Source: Acidobacteriota bacterium
GTDB lineage: Bacteria; Acidobacteriota; Blastocatellia; Pyrinomonadales; Pyrinomonadaceae
NCBI GenBank assembly: GCA_016718135.1
Contig: JADKEF010000006.1
Span: 248,001-312,000, forward strand
Length of the DNA stretch: 64,000 nt
Reading direction: 5' to 3'
Each line of letters begins with the position of its first letter. Positions within the stretch are counted from its first letter, which is position 1. The position numbers and the translations under genes are program-made. The notes under the pieces are model-generated. The model was not told where the DNA came from, did not search any database, and saw nothing but the letters and a program-made list of their open reading frames with translations. Shown here one piece after another: positions 10,338-20,300 of the stretch.

Positions 10338-13300
10338 ATGAAAAAAACCGTTGGATCGTCATTTGGTTGGAGTCGGAGTTTCTTGGCAAGTGCTTTGATT
10401 AGCCTATGCCTGGTCGGGATCGCCGCCCTTTCTGTTAAGGCAGACGGGATGGTGTATGAGTCGGCACTCGAGCCTGCCCGTGGCCCGATCATGACCAACG
10501 GGGCAACGATCGATCTCGCCAACCGCAAGAGAACAGCTGCTTTCGCGGTGCCTGAGATCGTAAGCACGGAAACGATGCGATCAAACGAGCTTGCGTCGGT
10601 TGCGTTTTTTGCACCTTGCACCAACACCAGCCAGTTCGGCTCGGGAACCATCAACCTAAGTGGGACGGTCGTTACTATTTCGACATGTTCTTTCGCAGGC
10701 GAATTTTCGGTTATTAGTGGTGCGGTTGCCGGGCAAACACTTAACTTTACGTTCTCTGGGGCCGGAACAAACGAGATCACGATCCGCAGCGGATCTTCAA
10801 ATGGCCCGGTTGTCGCCTCTGGCACGACGCCACTTTCGTTTGTTAATACTTTTACCGGCACTCTCTACGCTCATTGGAATCTTGCGGGTTGCGGGTCTGA
10901 CAGCAGCTGTCACACTACTACGGTTCAGTGCACGAGTTGTGCACCGCCGCCGACGCCCGCAAACGACCTGTGCACCGCGGCCATTCCGATCACGGCCCCC
11001 TCGGCGACGAATGGAACTACTGTCGGCTCAACCGTGGATGCCGTCCCGACCTGCACTACAACCTTCGGGACTAGCGGGGGCGTCTGGTACGAGTACACGG
11101 GCGACGGCGGCACGGCGACAATGAGTCTCTGTGGTAGCAGCTATGACACGAAGATCGGTGTGTTCACGGGAAGTTGCGGAACCCTAAGCTGCGTCGCGGG
11201 TAACGATGATTTTTGCGGGCTTCAGTCTCAAGTATCTTTCCCGACGACAGCGGGCACAGTGTATCGAATCCTCGTCACAGGATTCAGCTCAGCTACCGGC
11301 AACTTCACTCTTACGGCAAGCACGACCGGACCTCCTCCACCATCTGACATAGTCGTGAACGGAAGCGGCATCGACGACGTTCTGATCGTCACAGCCACAG
11401 GAGCGGATAGTGGAAGTTACTCGCTAAATGGTGGTGCCGCGGTACCCTTTTCGGGTATCCTTTCGTTCACCTTCAACGGAAATGGCGGCAATGACACCTT
11501 TACGGTCAACAATCCGGCAACCGGTTTGTTCGATCCGGCTAATGGGATCGATTTCAACGGTGGCGGGCAGCCGGGTGACAATATGAACCTGCTCGGCGGA
11601 ACAGCCGCGAGCGAGACATATTTCGTCGGCACGACCACGCCTCCGATCGGTGCGGGGCCGGGCAATAACGGCGACGGGTTGATCCGATATACCGGCCCGG
11701 CTCTCGACATTCGATTCACCGGACTTGCTCCGATCGTTGACACGGTTGCTGCAGGTCTCCTTACGGTGAACGCGACCGACGCCGCGAATACGATCTCTGT
11801 CACTAACGGAGCAGTCGCTCCGCGACTTCGCGTGGCGGTCGATGCCTTTGAGCCTATCGATTTTGATAACAAAACGATTGTTGTTGTGAACAGTGGCGAT
11901 GGAACCGCAGGAGGCGATGGCGTTGATACGGTATCCGTCAATCACACAAACGTGCCCGCCGCCTTAACAGCGCTCTCGGTCAGTGGCGATGAAGGTAACG
12001 ATATACTAACCGTTCTTGCTAGAGCGGGTACCTATACACTAACCCTAAGCGGCGGTGATAATAACGATCAGCTCAATGCCGCCGCGACGGTCGCGGGCCC
12101 CGGATCGATCCTTCTGAACGGCAACGATGGCAACGACAGCCTCATTGGCGGCGGAGACGACGATGTATTGGATGGCGGGCCGGGAGACGACACATTTCTC
12201 GGCAATGGTGGTACAGACAATGTTGGAGGCGGTGCCCTAGTTTCTGTCGACGACAGGGTATTGGTACCGGGCACTGCGGCCGGTGACACGATCGCCCTTT
12301 CGGTAGATGGTTCCGGATTTTTGATCGCAACCGTCAATGCCGTCACCACGACGTATCGTAATTTCATCGGCGGGGCTTTCAATACAGCAGGTATTGAGTC
12401 GCTCCGCGTCACTGGCGACGCAGGAAATGACGCGATCACTGTTTCGATCGCATCACCGAACTACGATATTCACCTAAGTGGCGGCGACAATGATGATCAG
12501 ATCAATGCCAGTGCCACAGTCGCCGGCCCCAACGCGATCTTTTACAATGGCAACGCCGGCAACGATACGCTCATCGGCGGTGGAGACGACGATACGTTCG
12601 ACGGCGGTGAGGGAAATGATACGTTTCTCGGCAATGGCGGCACAGACAATGTCGGCGGTGGCGCCCTTACTTCTCTCGACGACCGCATATTAATGCCCGG
12701 CACTGCGGCTGGTGACACTATCAGCCTCTCCGTCGATGGTTCCGGATTTTTGATCGCGACTGTAAATGCTGGTACCACGACGTATCGTAATTTCATAGGC
12801 GGTGCGTTCAGCGGTTCGGGTATCGAGGCGATCAACCTCAATGCTAACGCAGGCAATGACACGATCAATGTTGCACCATTGGCCGGTACCGCTATCAACA
12901 TCGACGGCGGTTCCCCCGTTTTGCCAACGGTTCCGGGTGATGGCCTTAACGTCAACTTTGCTGGTACAACTGGTTTCCTCTTCACACCTGGAGTTCCAGG
13001 AGCAGGTGTCTTGACCTTTACCAATAGGGCTCAGATCTCCTATGTAAGCATTGAGAATCAGCCTTTCACTTCGAGTACAACAGTCACTGCTTCGCCTGCA
13101 AGCCCGACGGTATTTGGGCAATCGGTGACATTCACGGCTACCGTCGCGGGCATACCCGCGGGATCCGGAACGCCAAGTGGAACTGTGACCTTCAACATCG
13201 ACGGCAACCTGCACTGCGTGAACACACCGCTCATTGCCGGAGTTGCGACCTGCACAAGGGCCGGCCTGCCGGCACTGCCTGTGGGCTTAAGGAACGTGGT

Positions 13301-15233
13301 CGCGATCTACAGCGGTGACTTTAGTTTCAGCGGAAGCACCGGAACGCTCAACCACACGGTCAACAAAGCAAGCACGACGATCGCTATCACGGGTGATACG
13401 CCTGATCCGACTATCATCGGGCAGCCATATGCGGTGACGTGGTCGGTTTCGGTGACTGCACCGGGAGCGGGAACTCCAACCGGATCGGTGACCGTATCTG
13501 ACGGTTCGGCAACGTGTTCGGCACCTGTCGGTGCGGGAACGTGTAACCTGACATCGACGACAGCGGGCAACAAGACACTTGTTGCGACCTACTCAGGAGA
13601 CGCAAACTTCAACGGCAGCGTCTCGGCCGGAGTGCCGCATGTGGTCAATCTGTCGATCACGGGTACGGTTCGCAACGGCATCACGAACGCACCGGTAGCG
13701 GGCGAGGTGATGGTACTCGGCTGTGCATCACCTGTGTCGATACCCACCGTTACGACGAATGCCGCCGGGCAGTACTCGTTCACCGGACAGTTCGTCGGGC
13801 CGTGTTTCCTCTACCCGAATACGTTCCACAGCGAACCATTCCAGAGGAACTACGCGACGGTGCCGGGTAACATCACCAACGCCAACTTCCTGCTCTACGC
13901 TAACGCGGCCGAGTTCCCGAGAAAGCTGACGCATCAGACACAGTATGTCGTACCGGGAGCAGCCGGGACGATGCCTGTGATACTGAACAGCCAGGATAAC
14001 GAAGCAACACTTGGTTACTCGATCACGTATGACATCAATCCGTTCGCACAACCGCCGACATTCGTCTGTGGAGCAAATGCACCGGGTTGTACGATCACTA
14101 ACAACACCACAGTATTCGGCAAGGTAGGCGTGACCATCACACCTGCCGGCGGAGTATTCACACGGCCGGACGGCACACCGCTCGAAGGGCCTGAGGCCGC
14201 CGGACCGAAGGAGATCGCAAGGATCAACTTCCAGACGGCGGTGACGACCCTGCTTCCGAGCACTGACTTTCTGATAGGCGGCACGCCAACCGCAGTCGGC
14301 GCCAAGGATGCCGCGAATAACGATCTGCTGACGATATTCGTGACACCGGCAAGGGTGGTGTTCGCACAGGGACGCGAGGGTGATGTTGCTGGCAGGAATG
14401 CAGGTAACGGAGCCTACGAAGCGGCTGACCTTGTCCAGATGCGACGCTTTATCTCAGGGCTCGATATACCTGTGACGACTCATAACGAGTTCCAGAGAGC
14501 TGATACGGCACCTGCGGCAAGCAAGGGTGACGGTACGCTCAACGCGACGGATCTCGTTCAGGCGAGACGCTATGTGGCAGGACTCGACGCAGGCCAATCA
14601 GCCGGCGGAGCAGGAGCAGCAGCCCCGGCACCGATGGCACCGCCTGCACCTGAGAGAGCAGAAGGAACGACCGAGATCACCATCGGTGATGCACAGGCCA
14701 CGAACGGCACACGCATCAGCGTTCCTGTGAGCATGAGAGCAAATGGTAACGAAGTAGCAGCAAGCTTTACCATCCGCTACGACGAGACCCGTCTCACAAA
14801 CCCGAACGTAACACTCGCAGACGGAGCACCTGAAGGAGCAGTACTGACCTTCGGCAAGGCCGAGCCTGGTTACCTTCGTATCCTGATCGATTCGACCAAT
14901 GCATTCGGCAACTCGAAGGATGCACGGCTTGTCGATATCAGCTTCGACGTACTCGAAAGAGCCCCGTCGGGTGAGACCAGCCTAGAGATCGAAGACCTTG
15001 TCTTCTCAGACGCAGGTGCAAACCAGACGCGTTCGAGAGCGACAAGCGGCACGATCTCGATCGCCGGATCGATCCCTGCTGATGACACGGACAAGACCCT
15101 GACTCGTGTCCGCCGCCCGACCGTGGACCTGATCGAAGAGTGGCTCGACAACAACATAGTCACCCTCCGCCCACGCGAAGCAGGCGAAACACAACAACAA
15201 CGCACCATCACCCGAGGACGTATCCAAAAGTAA
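10338..15233 (+). CDS. Giant secreted surface protein: Ca-binding-like repeats, Ig-like domains, dockerin-like and cohesin-like modules
   Basis: 1631 residues with a signal peptide (about 1-36, ending SVKADG). In order: beta-rich N-terminal modules with paired cysteines (about 90-330); two ~140-residue repeats (about 560-830), each holding RTX-like acidic Gly-Asn-Asp stretches such as NGNDGNDSLIGGGDDD and the shared LSVDGSGFLIATVNA; two Ig-like (Big_3-type) domains (about 913-1105); a carboxypeptidase-regulatory-like domain (about 1106-1200); a dockerin-like pair (about 1342-1415) with DLVQMRRFISGLD and DLVQARRYVAGLD; and a cohesin-like beta-sandwich (about 1440-1580). The role is probably adhesion or surface structure. 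There is no sorting motif I recognise. A strong terminator follows. The same C-terminal module pair occurs in the protein at 31692. Confidence 0.85.
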   Translation: MKKTVGSSFGWSRSFLASALISLCLVGIAALSVKADGMVYESALEPARGPIMTNGATIDLANRKRTAAFAVPEIVSTETMRSNELASVAFFAPCTNTSQFGSGTINLSGTVVTISTCSFAGEFSVISGAVAGQTLNFTFSGAGTNEITIRSGSSNGPVVASGTTPLSFVNTFTGTLYAHWNLAGCGSDSSCHTTTVQCTSCAPPPTPANDLCTAAIPITAPSATNGTTVGSTVDAVPTCTTTFGTSGGVWYEYTGDGGTATMSLCGSSYDTKIGVFTGSCGTLSCVAGNDDFCGLQSQVSFPTTAGTVYRILVTGFSSATGNFTLTASTTGPPPPSDIVVNGSGIDDVLIVTATGADSGSYSLNGGAAVPFSGILSFTFNGNGGNDTFTVNNPATGLFDPANGIDFNGGGQPGDNMNLLGGTAASETYFVGTTTPPIGAGPGNNGDGLIRYTGPALDIRFTGLAPIVDTVAAGLLTVNATDAANTISVTNGAVAPRLRVAVDAFEPIDFDNKTIVVVNSGDGTAGGDGVDTVSVNHTNVPAALTALSVSGDEGNDILTVLARAGTYTLTLSGGDNNDQLNAAATVAGPGSILLNGNDGNDSLIGGGDDDVLDGGPGDDTFLGNGGTDNVGGGALVSVDDRVLVPGTAAGDTIALSVDGSGFLIATVNAVTTTYRNFIGGAFNTAGIESLRVTGDAGNDAITVSIASPNYDIHLSGGDNDDQINASATVAGPNAIFYNGNAGNDTLIGGGDDDTFDGGEGNDTFLGNGGTDNVGGGALTSLDDRILMPGTAAGDTISLSVDGSGFLIATVNAGTTTYRNFIGGAFSGSGIEAINLNANAGNDTINVAPLAGTAINIDGGSPVLPTVPGDGLNVNFAGTTGFLFTPGVPGAGVLTFTNRAQISYVSIENQPFTSSTTVTASPASPTVFGQSVTFTATVAGIPAGSGTPSGTVTFNIDGNLHCVNTPLIAGVATCTRAGLPALPVGLRNVVAIYSGDFSFSGSTGTLNHTVNKASTTIAITGDTPDPTIIGQPYAVTWSVSVTAPGAGTPTGSVTVSDGSATCSAPVGAGTCNLTSTTAGNKTLVATYSGDANFNGSVSAGVPHVVNLSITGTVRNGITNAPVAGEVMVLGCASPVSIPTVTTNAAGQYSFTGQFVGPCFLYPNTFHSEPFQRNYATVPGNITNANFLLYANAAEFPRKLTHQTQYVVPGAAGTMPVILNSQDNEATLGYSITYDINPFAQPPTFVCGANAPGCTITNNTTVFGKVGVTITPAGGVFTRPDGTPLEGPEAAGPKEIARINFQTAVTTLLPSTDFLIGGTPTAVGAKDAANNDLLTIFVTPARVVFAQGREGDVAGRNAGNGAYEAADLVQMRRFISGLDIPVTTHNEFQRADTAPAASKGDGTLNATDLVQARRYVAGLDAGQSAGGAGAAAPAPMAPPAPERAEGTTEITIGDAQATNGTRISVPVSMRANGNEVAASFTIRYDETRLTNPNVTLADGAPEGAVLTFGKAEPGYLRILIDSTNAFGNSKDARLVDISFDVLERAPSGETSLEIEDLVFSDAGANQTRSRATSGTISIAGSIPADDTDKTLTRVRRPTVDLIEEWLDNNIVTLRPREAGETQQQRTITRGRIQK

Positions 15234-15257
15234 TGGTCATTCTCAACTAACCACTTA

Positions 15258-15286
15258 AAGGCCGCCCCTCGGGGCGGCCCTTTTCA
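15258..15286 (+). terminator. Rho-independent terminator
   Basis: GGCCGCCCC (15260-15268), a two-base loop and GGGGCGGCC (15271-15279) form a perfect 9-bp stem followed by CTTTT. It ends the giant surface-protein transcript before the CapA-like gene. Confidence 0.85.
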
Positions 15287-15391
15287 TTGATTTCTTGGAG
15301 AAACGGCGAGCCAGACGTTATCATGTAGTCGTAACTCCGGACAAAGAATGGTTGGCTTGGGCCATCTAAATCGGTGGCGATCAGCTCGTAT

Positions 15392-16507
15392 ATGACATCT
15401 CAAAAATTGCTCACATTGCTCCTTAGCGGCCTTTGCTCTGTATCGGTCTTGCTCGCGTGTCAGTCGAAAACGGTCAGCAGTGAAGAGACCGTTACGCCAC
15501 CCGCACCGGCGGCGACGCCGCGTAACAACGACCCGATCACCATCGTCGGCGTCGGCGACATCATGATGGCTTCGCCGTTCCCTAACGAGAGCCGGATGCC
15601 GCCAAACGACGGTGCCGATCTACTCGCGGGATTTACGCCGATATTGTCGGCGGCTGACATCGCGTTTGGCAATCTCGAAGGCCCGATCGTTGACACCGGG
15701 ATATCAGCGAAGTGCCGGCCGGGGTCGACTCGATGCTTCGCGTTTCGAACACCGACGCGCTACGGGAAATATCTGAAAGCGGCAGGGTTTGATGTGATGA
15801 GCGTCGCCAATAATCACGCTGGTGATTTCGGCCTCGCCGGGCGAGTAAGCACGCAAAAGGTGCTCGACGAACAGGGTATCAAATACGCCGGAAGCCTTGA
15901 TCCGCCGGCAACGATCGCGTATCTCGAGTCGAAAGGCAAAAAGGTCGCCTTCATCGGCTTTGGCCACAACAACGGCATGCCGAACGTGAATGACTTGGAA
16001 GGTGCTCGTCAGCTAGTGACCGAGGCCGGAAAGAAAGCGGACATTGTCGTCGTCTCATTTCACGGCGGAGCTGAGGGCACTAACGCTCAACGCGTACCAA
16101 ACCGCTCGGAGATCTTCCTTGGCGAAAACCGTGGCAATCTTCCCGCCTTCACCCACGCGGTCATCGACGCCGGAGCCGATCTCGTCCTAGGCCACGGCCC
16201 CCACGTTATGCGTGGAATGGAGATCTACAAAGATCGCCTTGTAATGTATTCCCTAGGCAATTTCGCCACATACGGCTGGTTCCAACTCGCCGGTGAAACT
16301 GCTCTGACGATGGCACTCGAGGTAAAGATCGCCGCCGACGGTAAGTTCCTCTCGGGTAAGATCCACTCAGGCCGCCTCGAAGGCCGCGGCATTCCGGTTC
16401 CCGATCCATCAAACGCAGGGCTTCGCGTCGTTCGCAATCTCTCGGAAATAGACTTCGCCGCCAACGCGCCAAAGATCGCCGATGATGGGACAATAAGTCC
16501 AAAATAG
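15392..16507 (+). CDS. CapA-family metallophosphatase-like lipoprotein
   Basis: Related to poly-gamma-glutamate synthesis protein CapA/PgsA, a calcineurin-like fold. The start of the domain shows VGVGDIMMA, followed by FGNLEGPI, SVANNHAGDFG, VVSFHGGAEG and DLVLGHGPHVMRGMEIY. From the ATG at 15392 it has a lipoprotein signal with lipobox LLAC, so it should be tethered to a membrane; a GTG 18 bases upstream is possible. Members occur in capsule or polyglutamate operons, but no such genes are nearby, so the substrate is not known. Confidence 0.88.
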   Translation: MTSQKLLTLLLSGLCSVSVLLACQSKTVSSEETVTPPAPAATPRNNDPITIVGVGDIMMASPFPNESRMPPNDGADLLAGFTPILSAADIAFGNLEGPIVDTGISAKCRPGSTRCFAFRTPTRYGKYLKAAGFDVMSVANNHAGDFGLAGRVSTQKVLDEQGIKYAGSLDPPATIAYLESKGKKVAFIGFGHNNGMPNVNDLEGARQLVTEAGKKADIVVVSFHGGAEGTNAQRVPNRSEIFLGENRGNLPAFTHAVIDAGADLVLGHGPHVMRGMEIYKDRLVMYSLGNFATYGWFQLAGETALTMALEVKIAADGKFLSGKIHSGRLEGRGIPVPDPSNAGLRVVRNLSEIDFAANAPKIADDGTISPK

Positions 16508-17311
16508 TTACTTCTTTACTTTCTCGATCGCTTTAATGATCTTGGTGGCACGATTGCGGGCCATTAGCGGAAGGCGTTCGTCGTGTGAGAGTTCGGTCAG
16601 GAATGGTAAGAGGTGGACTGGGTCGGATATCTCTTTGCGGTCGATGTAGCTGCCGAGCGATTCCATAAGGCCGGGCGTCAGGAGTGGCTGATTTTGGCGG
16701 GCCAGGTCGATCTCAAAACGCCATGTGTATTCATTAGATATCCGGCGGTATTCGTCCATCAGGATCTTGGCGTTTTTGTTTTCAGTCCAATTGTATCGAG
16801 CAGTGCGAGTTCGTCCGGCATTTTTAAGCGTGAATTCGACATTGCCCATGTGTGAATAATCCCGGCCCGGGAACTGATAATCATCCGTTGAATCGAGAAA
16901 GTTCATTTCCGCGAGAGCCTCGGTAATGGCTTTCATCGTCGTTGCCGAAAGACTAACAGGATCGATGATCGCCTCGTCAAAACTCGTCTTCTGAAACGAT
17001 ATCTGACCTTTTCCAGACTCGTCATGCTCGATGGCGATCCGCGAATATGTAAAACCCGGTCGTGTGAAAATGTATGAATATTGCGGGCCTGTGGACTGCG
17101 CTTTTTGTGTAGGCGTCGCTATCGGCTTCGCGTCGGGCCGTCCGTTTCGTTTGGACGGTTCGGGCTCTGGCGTTGGCTGAGGCGTCGGTGCCGGTGTCGT
17201 TGACGGAGCCGTCGGCCGTTTGTTCGTCTTGCCTTTCGCCTGCGCAGTTGAAGTAGCCGCAAATGCGGTCACGGCGACGATCATCAAAAGTGTAGCTTTG
17301 ATAATTCTCAC
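16508..17311 (-). CDS. Secreted protein of unknown function with Pro/Thr-rich linker
   Basis: 267 residues. A signal peptide (1-25, ending STAQA) is followed by a low-complexity PT/PEP stretch (about 30-75). The remaining ~190 residues form a soluble domain with SYIFTRPGFTYSRIAIEHDE and a helical C-terminus. No family recognised. It is convergent with the CapA-like gene (stops adjacent at 16507/16508) and lies downstream of smc on the same strand with a 76-base gap. Confidence 0.7.
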   Translation of the reverse strand: MRIIKATLLMIVAVTAFAATSTAQAKGKTNKRPTAPSTTPAPTPQPTPEPEPSKRNGRPDAKPIATPTQKAQSTGPQYSYIFTRPGFTYSRIAIEHDESGKGQISFQKTSFDEAIIDPVSLSATTMKAITEALAEMNFLDSTDDYQFPGRDYSHMGNVEFTLKNAGRTRTARYNWTENKNAKILMDEYRRISNEYTWRFEIDLARQNQPLLTPGLMESLGSYIDRKEISDPVHLLPFLTELSHDERLPLMARNRATKIIKAIEKVKK

Positions 17312-17387
17312 AGGTGGTCAGTAAGGCTTTGAGCCACGCACACGAAGACTTCGATGCGGATTGAGCGGCTGCGGTTGGCGCAGCCGG

Positions 17388-20300
17388 CTATTCAAATTTG
17401 ACCGACACCACCTTCGACACGCCGGCTTCCTGCATCGTGACACCGTAGAGTGCACGGGCGGCTTCCATTGTACGTTTGTTGTGTGTGATGACGATAAACT
17501 GTGTCTTTTCAGACATTTCCGCGATCTTACCGGCGAAGCGGCCGACGTTCGCATCGTCGAGCGGAGCGTCAACCTCATCGAGCAGACAGAATGGCGACGG
17601 ACGGTACTTGAAGATGGCAAGAACGAGTGCGATCGCGGTCATCGCCTTTTCGCCGCCTGAGAGAAGCTGAATATTTTGTAGACGTTTGCCGGGCGGTTGA
17701 GCGACGACCTCGATGCCAGCCTCAAGAATGTCCTCGGCCTCCATCAACGTCATCTCACCACGGCCGCCGCCAAAAAGCTCCATGAAGAACTGAGTAAAGT
17801 TCCCATTGATCGCCTCGAACGCATTCTTAAATCGTTCACGCGAACGCTGTTTGATCTCTCGCAGAGCTTCTTCCGTTGCGGCGATGCTGTCGATAATGTC
17901 CTGCCGCTGGCTGGTCAGGAATAGATGTCGTTCCTCGGACTCGACCAGTTCTTCGAGCGCTAGCATGTTGATCGCGCCAAAACCTTCGAGTTTCTGCCGC
18001 AGATCGTCGGCATCGCGACGTGCCGTTTCGAGTACAAAGTTCTCATCCGGCTCGATCTCATGCAGAAGCTCGCCAAGAGGGACGTTAAGTTCCTGCTGGC
18101 AATTTTCGACAGTGTTCTTCAGTTCCGTCACAGCCTCTGCCTGGCGGATCTCGATCTCTGCCCGCTGGTTACGAGCGTCGGCGGCAAGACGGTTGAGTTC
18201 GGCGAGTTCTTCGCTCGTCGTGTCCGAAAGGACGCGTGCGGCGGCGAGAGCAGCGATCGCATTGGTGATCTCAACGTTCTCATTCTCGATCTGCGTGCCG
18301 GCTGACGAGATGCGATCGGTGATGCCGTTGATCTCGTCGTGAAGCTCCTTGATCTTGGCATCGGCCTCACCTAGCTCGATCGTCTGCACGGACAATCGCG
18401 ACTCGATCTCTTTGCCTTCGTTCTCGACCCGGCGTAAGGCCGAAACAGCCGACCGTCGACGCTCGTCGGAGGTGGCGGCGGTCATTCGTTTCTGATTGAG
18501 TTCGGCAACTGCAGCCTCGGTTCGGGCTCGTGCGGTGCCGAGTTCGGCGGAGATGCGTTCCAGTGCAATGACCGCCTCAATGCGAGCGGCATCTGCAGTC
18601 TGCTTGCCGGTCGAGGCATCGCCGCGTTTCTGGCGGATCTCGGCGATCTCGTTTTGTATCTGTGTCGCCTCGTCGGCAACGACTTTGCGGTGCCGCTCTG
18701 CACGCTCGATCTCTTCGCGAGCCGAGTGAACCTGAATTTGCAGCCCGTGAATACCGCGATCGACCTTGATGATCAAAGACTGCAGATCGACCATCTTGCT
18801 CTCGTTCTCGACGAGCGAGGAGCGAAGTTTATCGACGGACGCGGTCTGCTTTTCGATATCGGCAACGAGTTTCTTGCAGTCTTTGCCGAGCTGATTGAGT
18901 TCGCGTTTGAAGGCAAGCAGCGAATCGTTCTTGCCGGTCGAGGTGCGTTTGCCGCCGACGAGCAGACGACCACCGAGCAGCAGATCGCCGTCGTAATTAA
19001 CTTGCGTCTCTCCTGAGGTTGTCTTGTCCGTAAATTCACGAACCAATTTCGCCGACATCTCACGCGGAAATATCTCTCGCATCGCAGCTGCAACGTCGCT
19101 GCTTACGCCCAGAATGTCTGCGATCGTAGAGCCGTCACCTGACTCAGTTTCGCCTGCGACGGCATCGCCGTTTGGCAGAACGATCATCGCCGTTCGGCCG
19201 ATATTGTTTGCTGAAAGCCAGGTCGAAACACGTTTTGCGTCAGCTAGCGATTCGACAACAACGGCCTCAAGGAAAGGACCGAACAAAGTTTCGACCGCAG
19301 TCTCGGCTTCGCGGGCGACGTTCAAACGATCGGCGAGCACGCCGCCGAGTTTTACGCCGATGTCTTTCGCCGCCGCGAACAGCTTCTGCACCTGAGGCGT
19401 GTAAACTGCACGTTTTTCTTCGAGTTCGTTGAGCGTAGCGAGACGGTGACGTTTTGCGGAGTGCTCGTCCTGCAGCGTCTGCAATGCCATTTCGGCAGCA
19501 CGTAAAGCTCCCCGAGCATCGGTCGTGACGGCGAGTAGTTGTTCTTTCTCGGAGTTGAGACCGGCGAGCTTCGCTTCCTCGACGGCTAGCGTACCGGCCA
19601 GTTCTTCTGCCGCTTTTTTGTTTGCGACAAACGTCTCATCGGCACGCGAACCTTCTTTTTCGAGGCCGACGGCACGGGCTTCGAGGCGTTCTATATTGTT
19701 GTCGAGCTGGCGGGCTACCTCGTCAAAACGCTCGACCGCAGCCGTGTGCTGCATCAGCTGGTTGCGAAGCTGCTCCAGCGAATTTTCGATCGTCGCCAGA
19801 GCCTCGGCCTCGCCGCGATGCAAATTCTCGGAGTCGCGAAGAGCCGACTCGGCCTTGGCGTGTTCACTGCTCTCGTGTTCTTCTTCTTTCTTAAGCCGCT
19901 CGAGCTCGGTCGCGAGCAACTCGAGACGCTGCGTGCTCGCTGCGATGTCCACACGCAGGGCTTCGCAGCGGTTATTTAGGCTGACGATCTGGTCGGATTT
20001 GTAAATGTGCTCACGCTCGGCACGGTCGCGTTCGAGCGCGTTATTGGCATGAATTCGGCGAAGTTCGGCGAGACTTTCTTCCGCAGCCCGAGCTTGCTGC
20101 GTGGACTCTTTTGTCGATTCCTCTTTTGCCGCGACATCAGCAATCAGCTTCGTCTCTGCTTCACCGGCGGTAACCAACTGAACCTTTAATGACTCGGAAA
20201 GGTCGGAAAGATAACGCCCCTCGGCCGCGTACAACTGTCGCAAGAGGCTGCGAAATTCTTCCTGCAAGATCTTGAACCGACGCGTCTTAGCTGCCTGACG

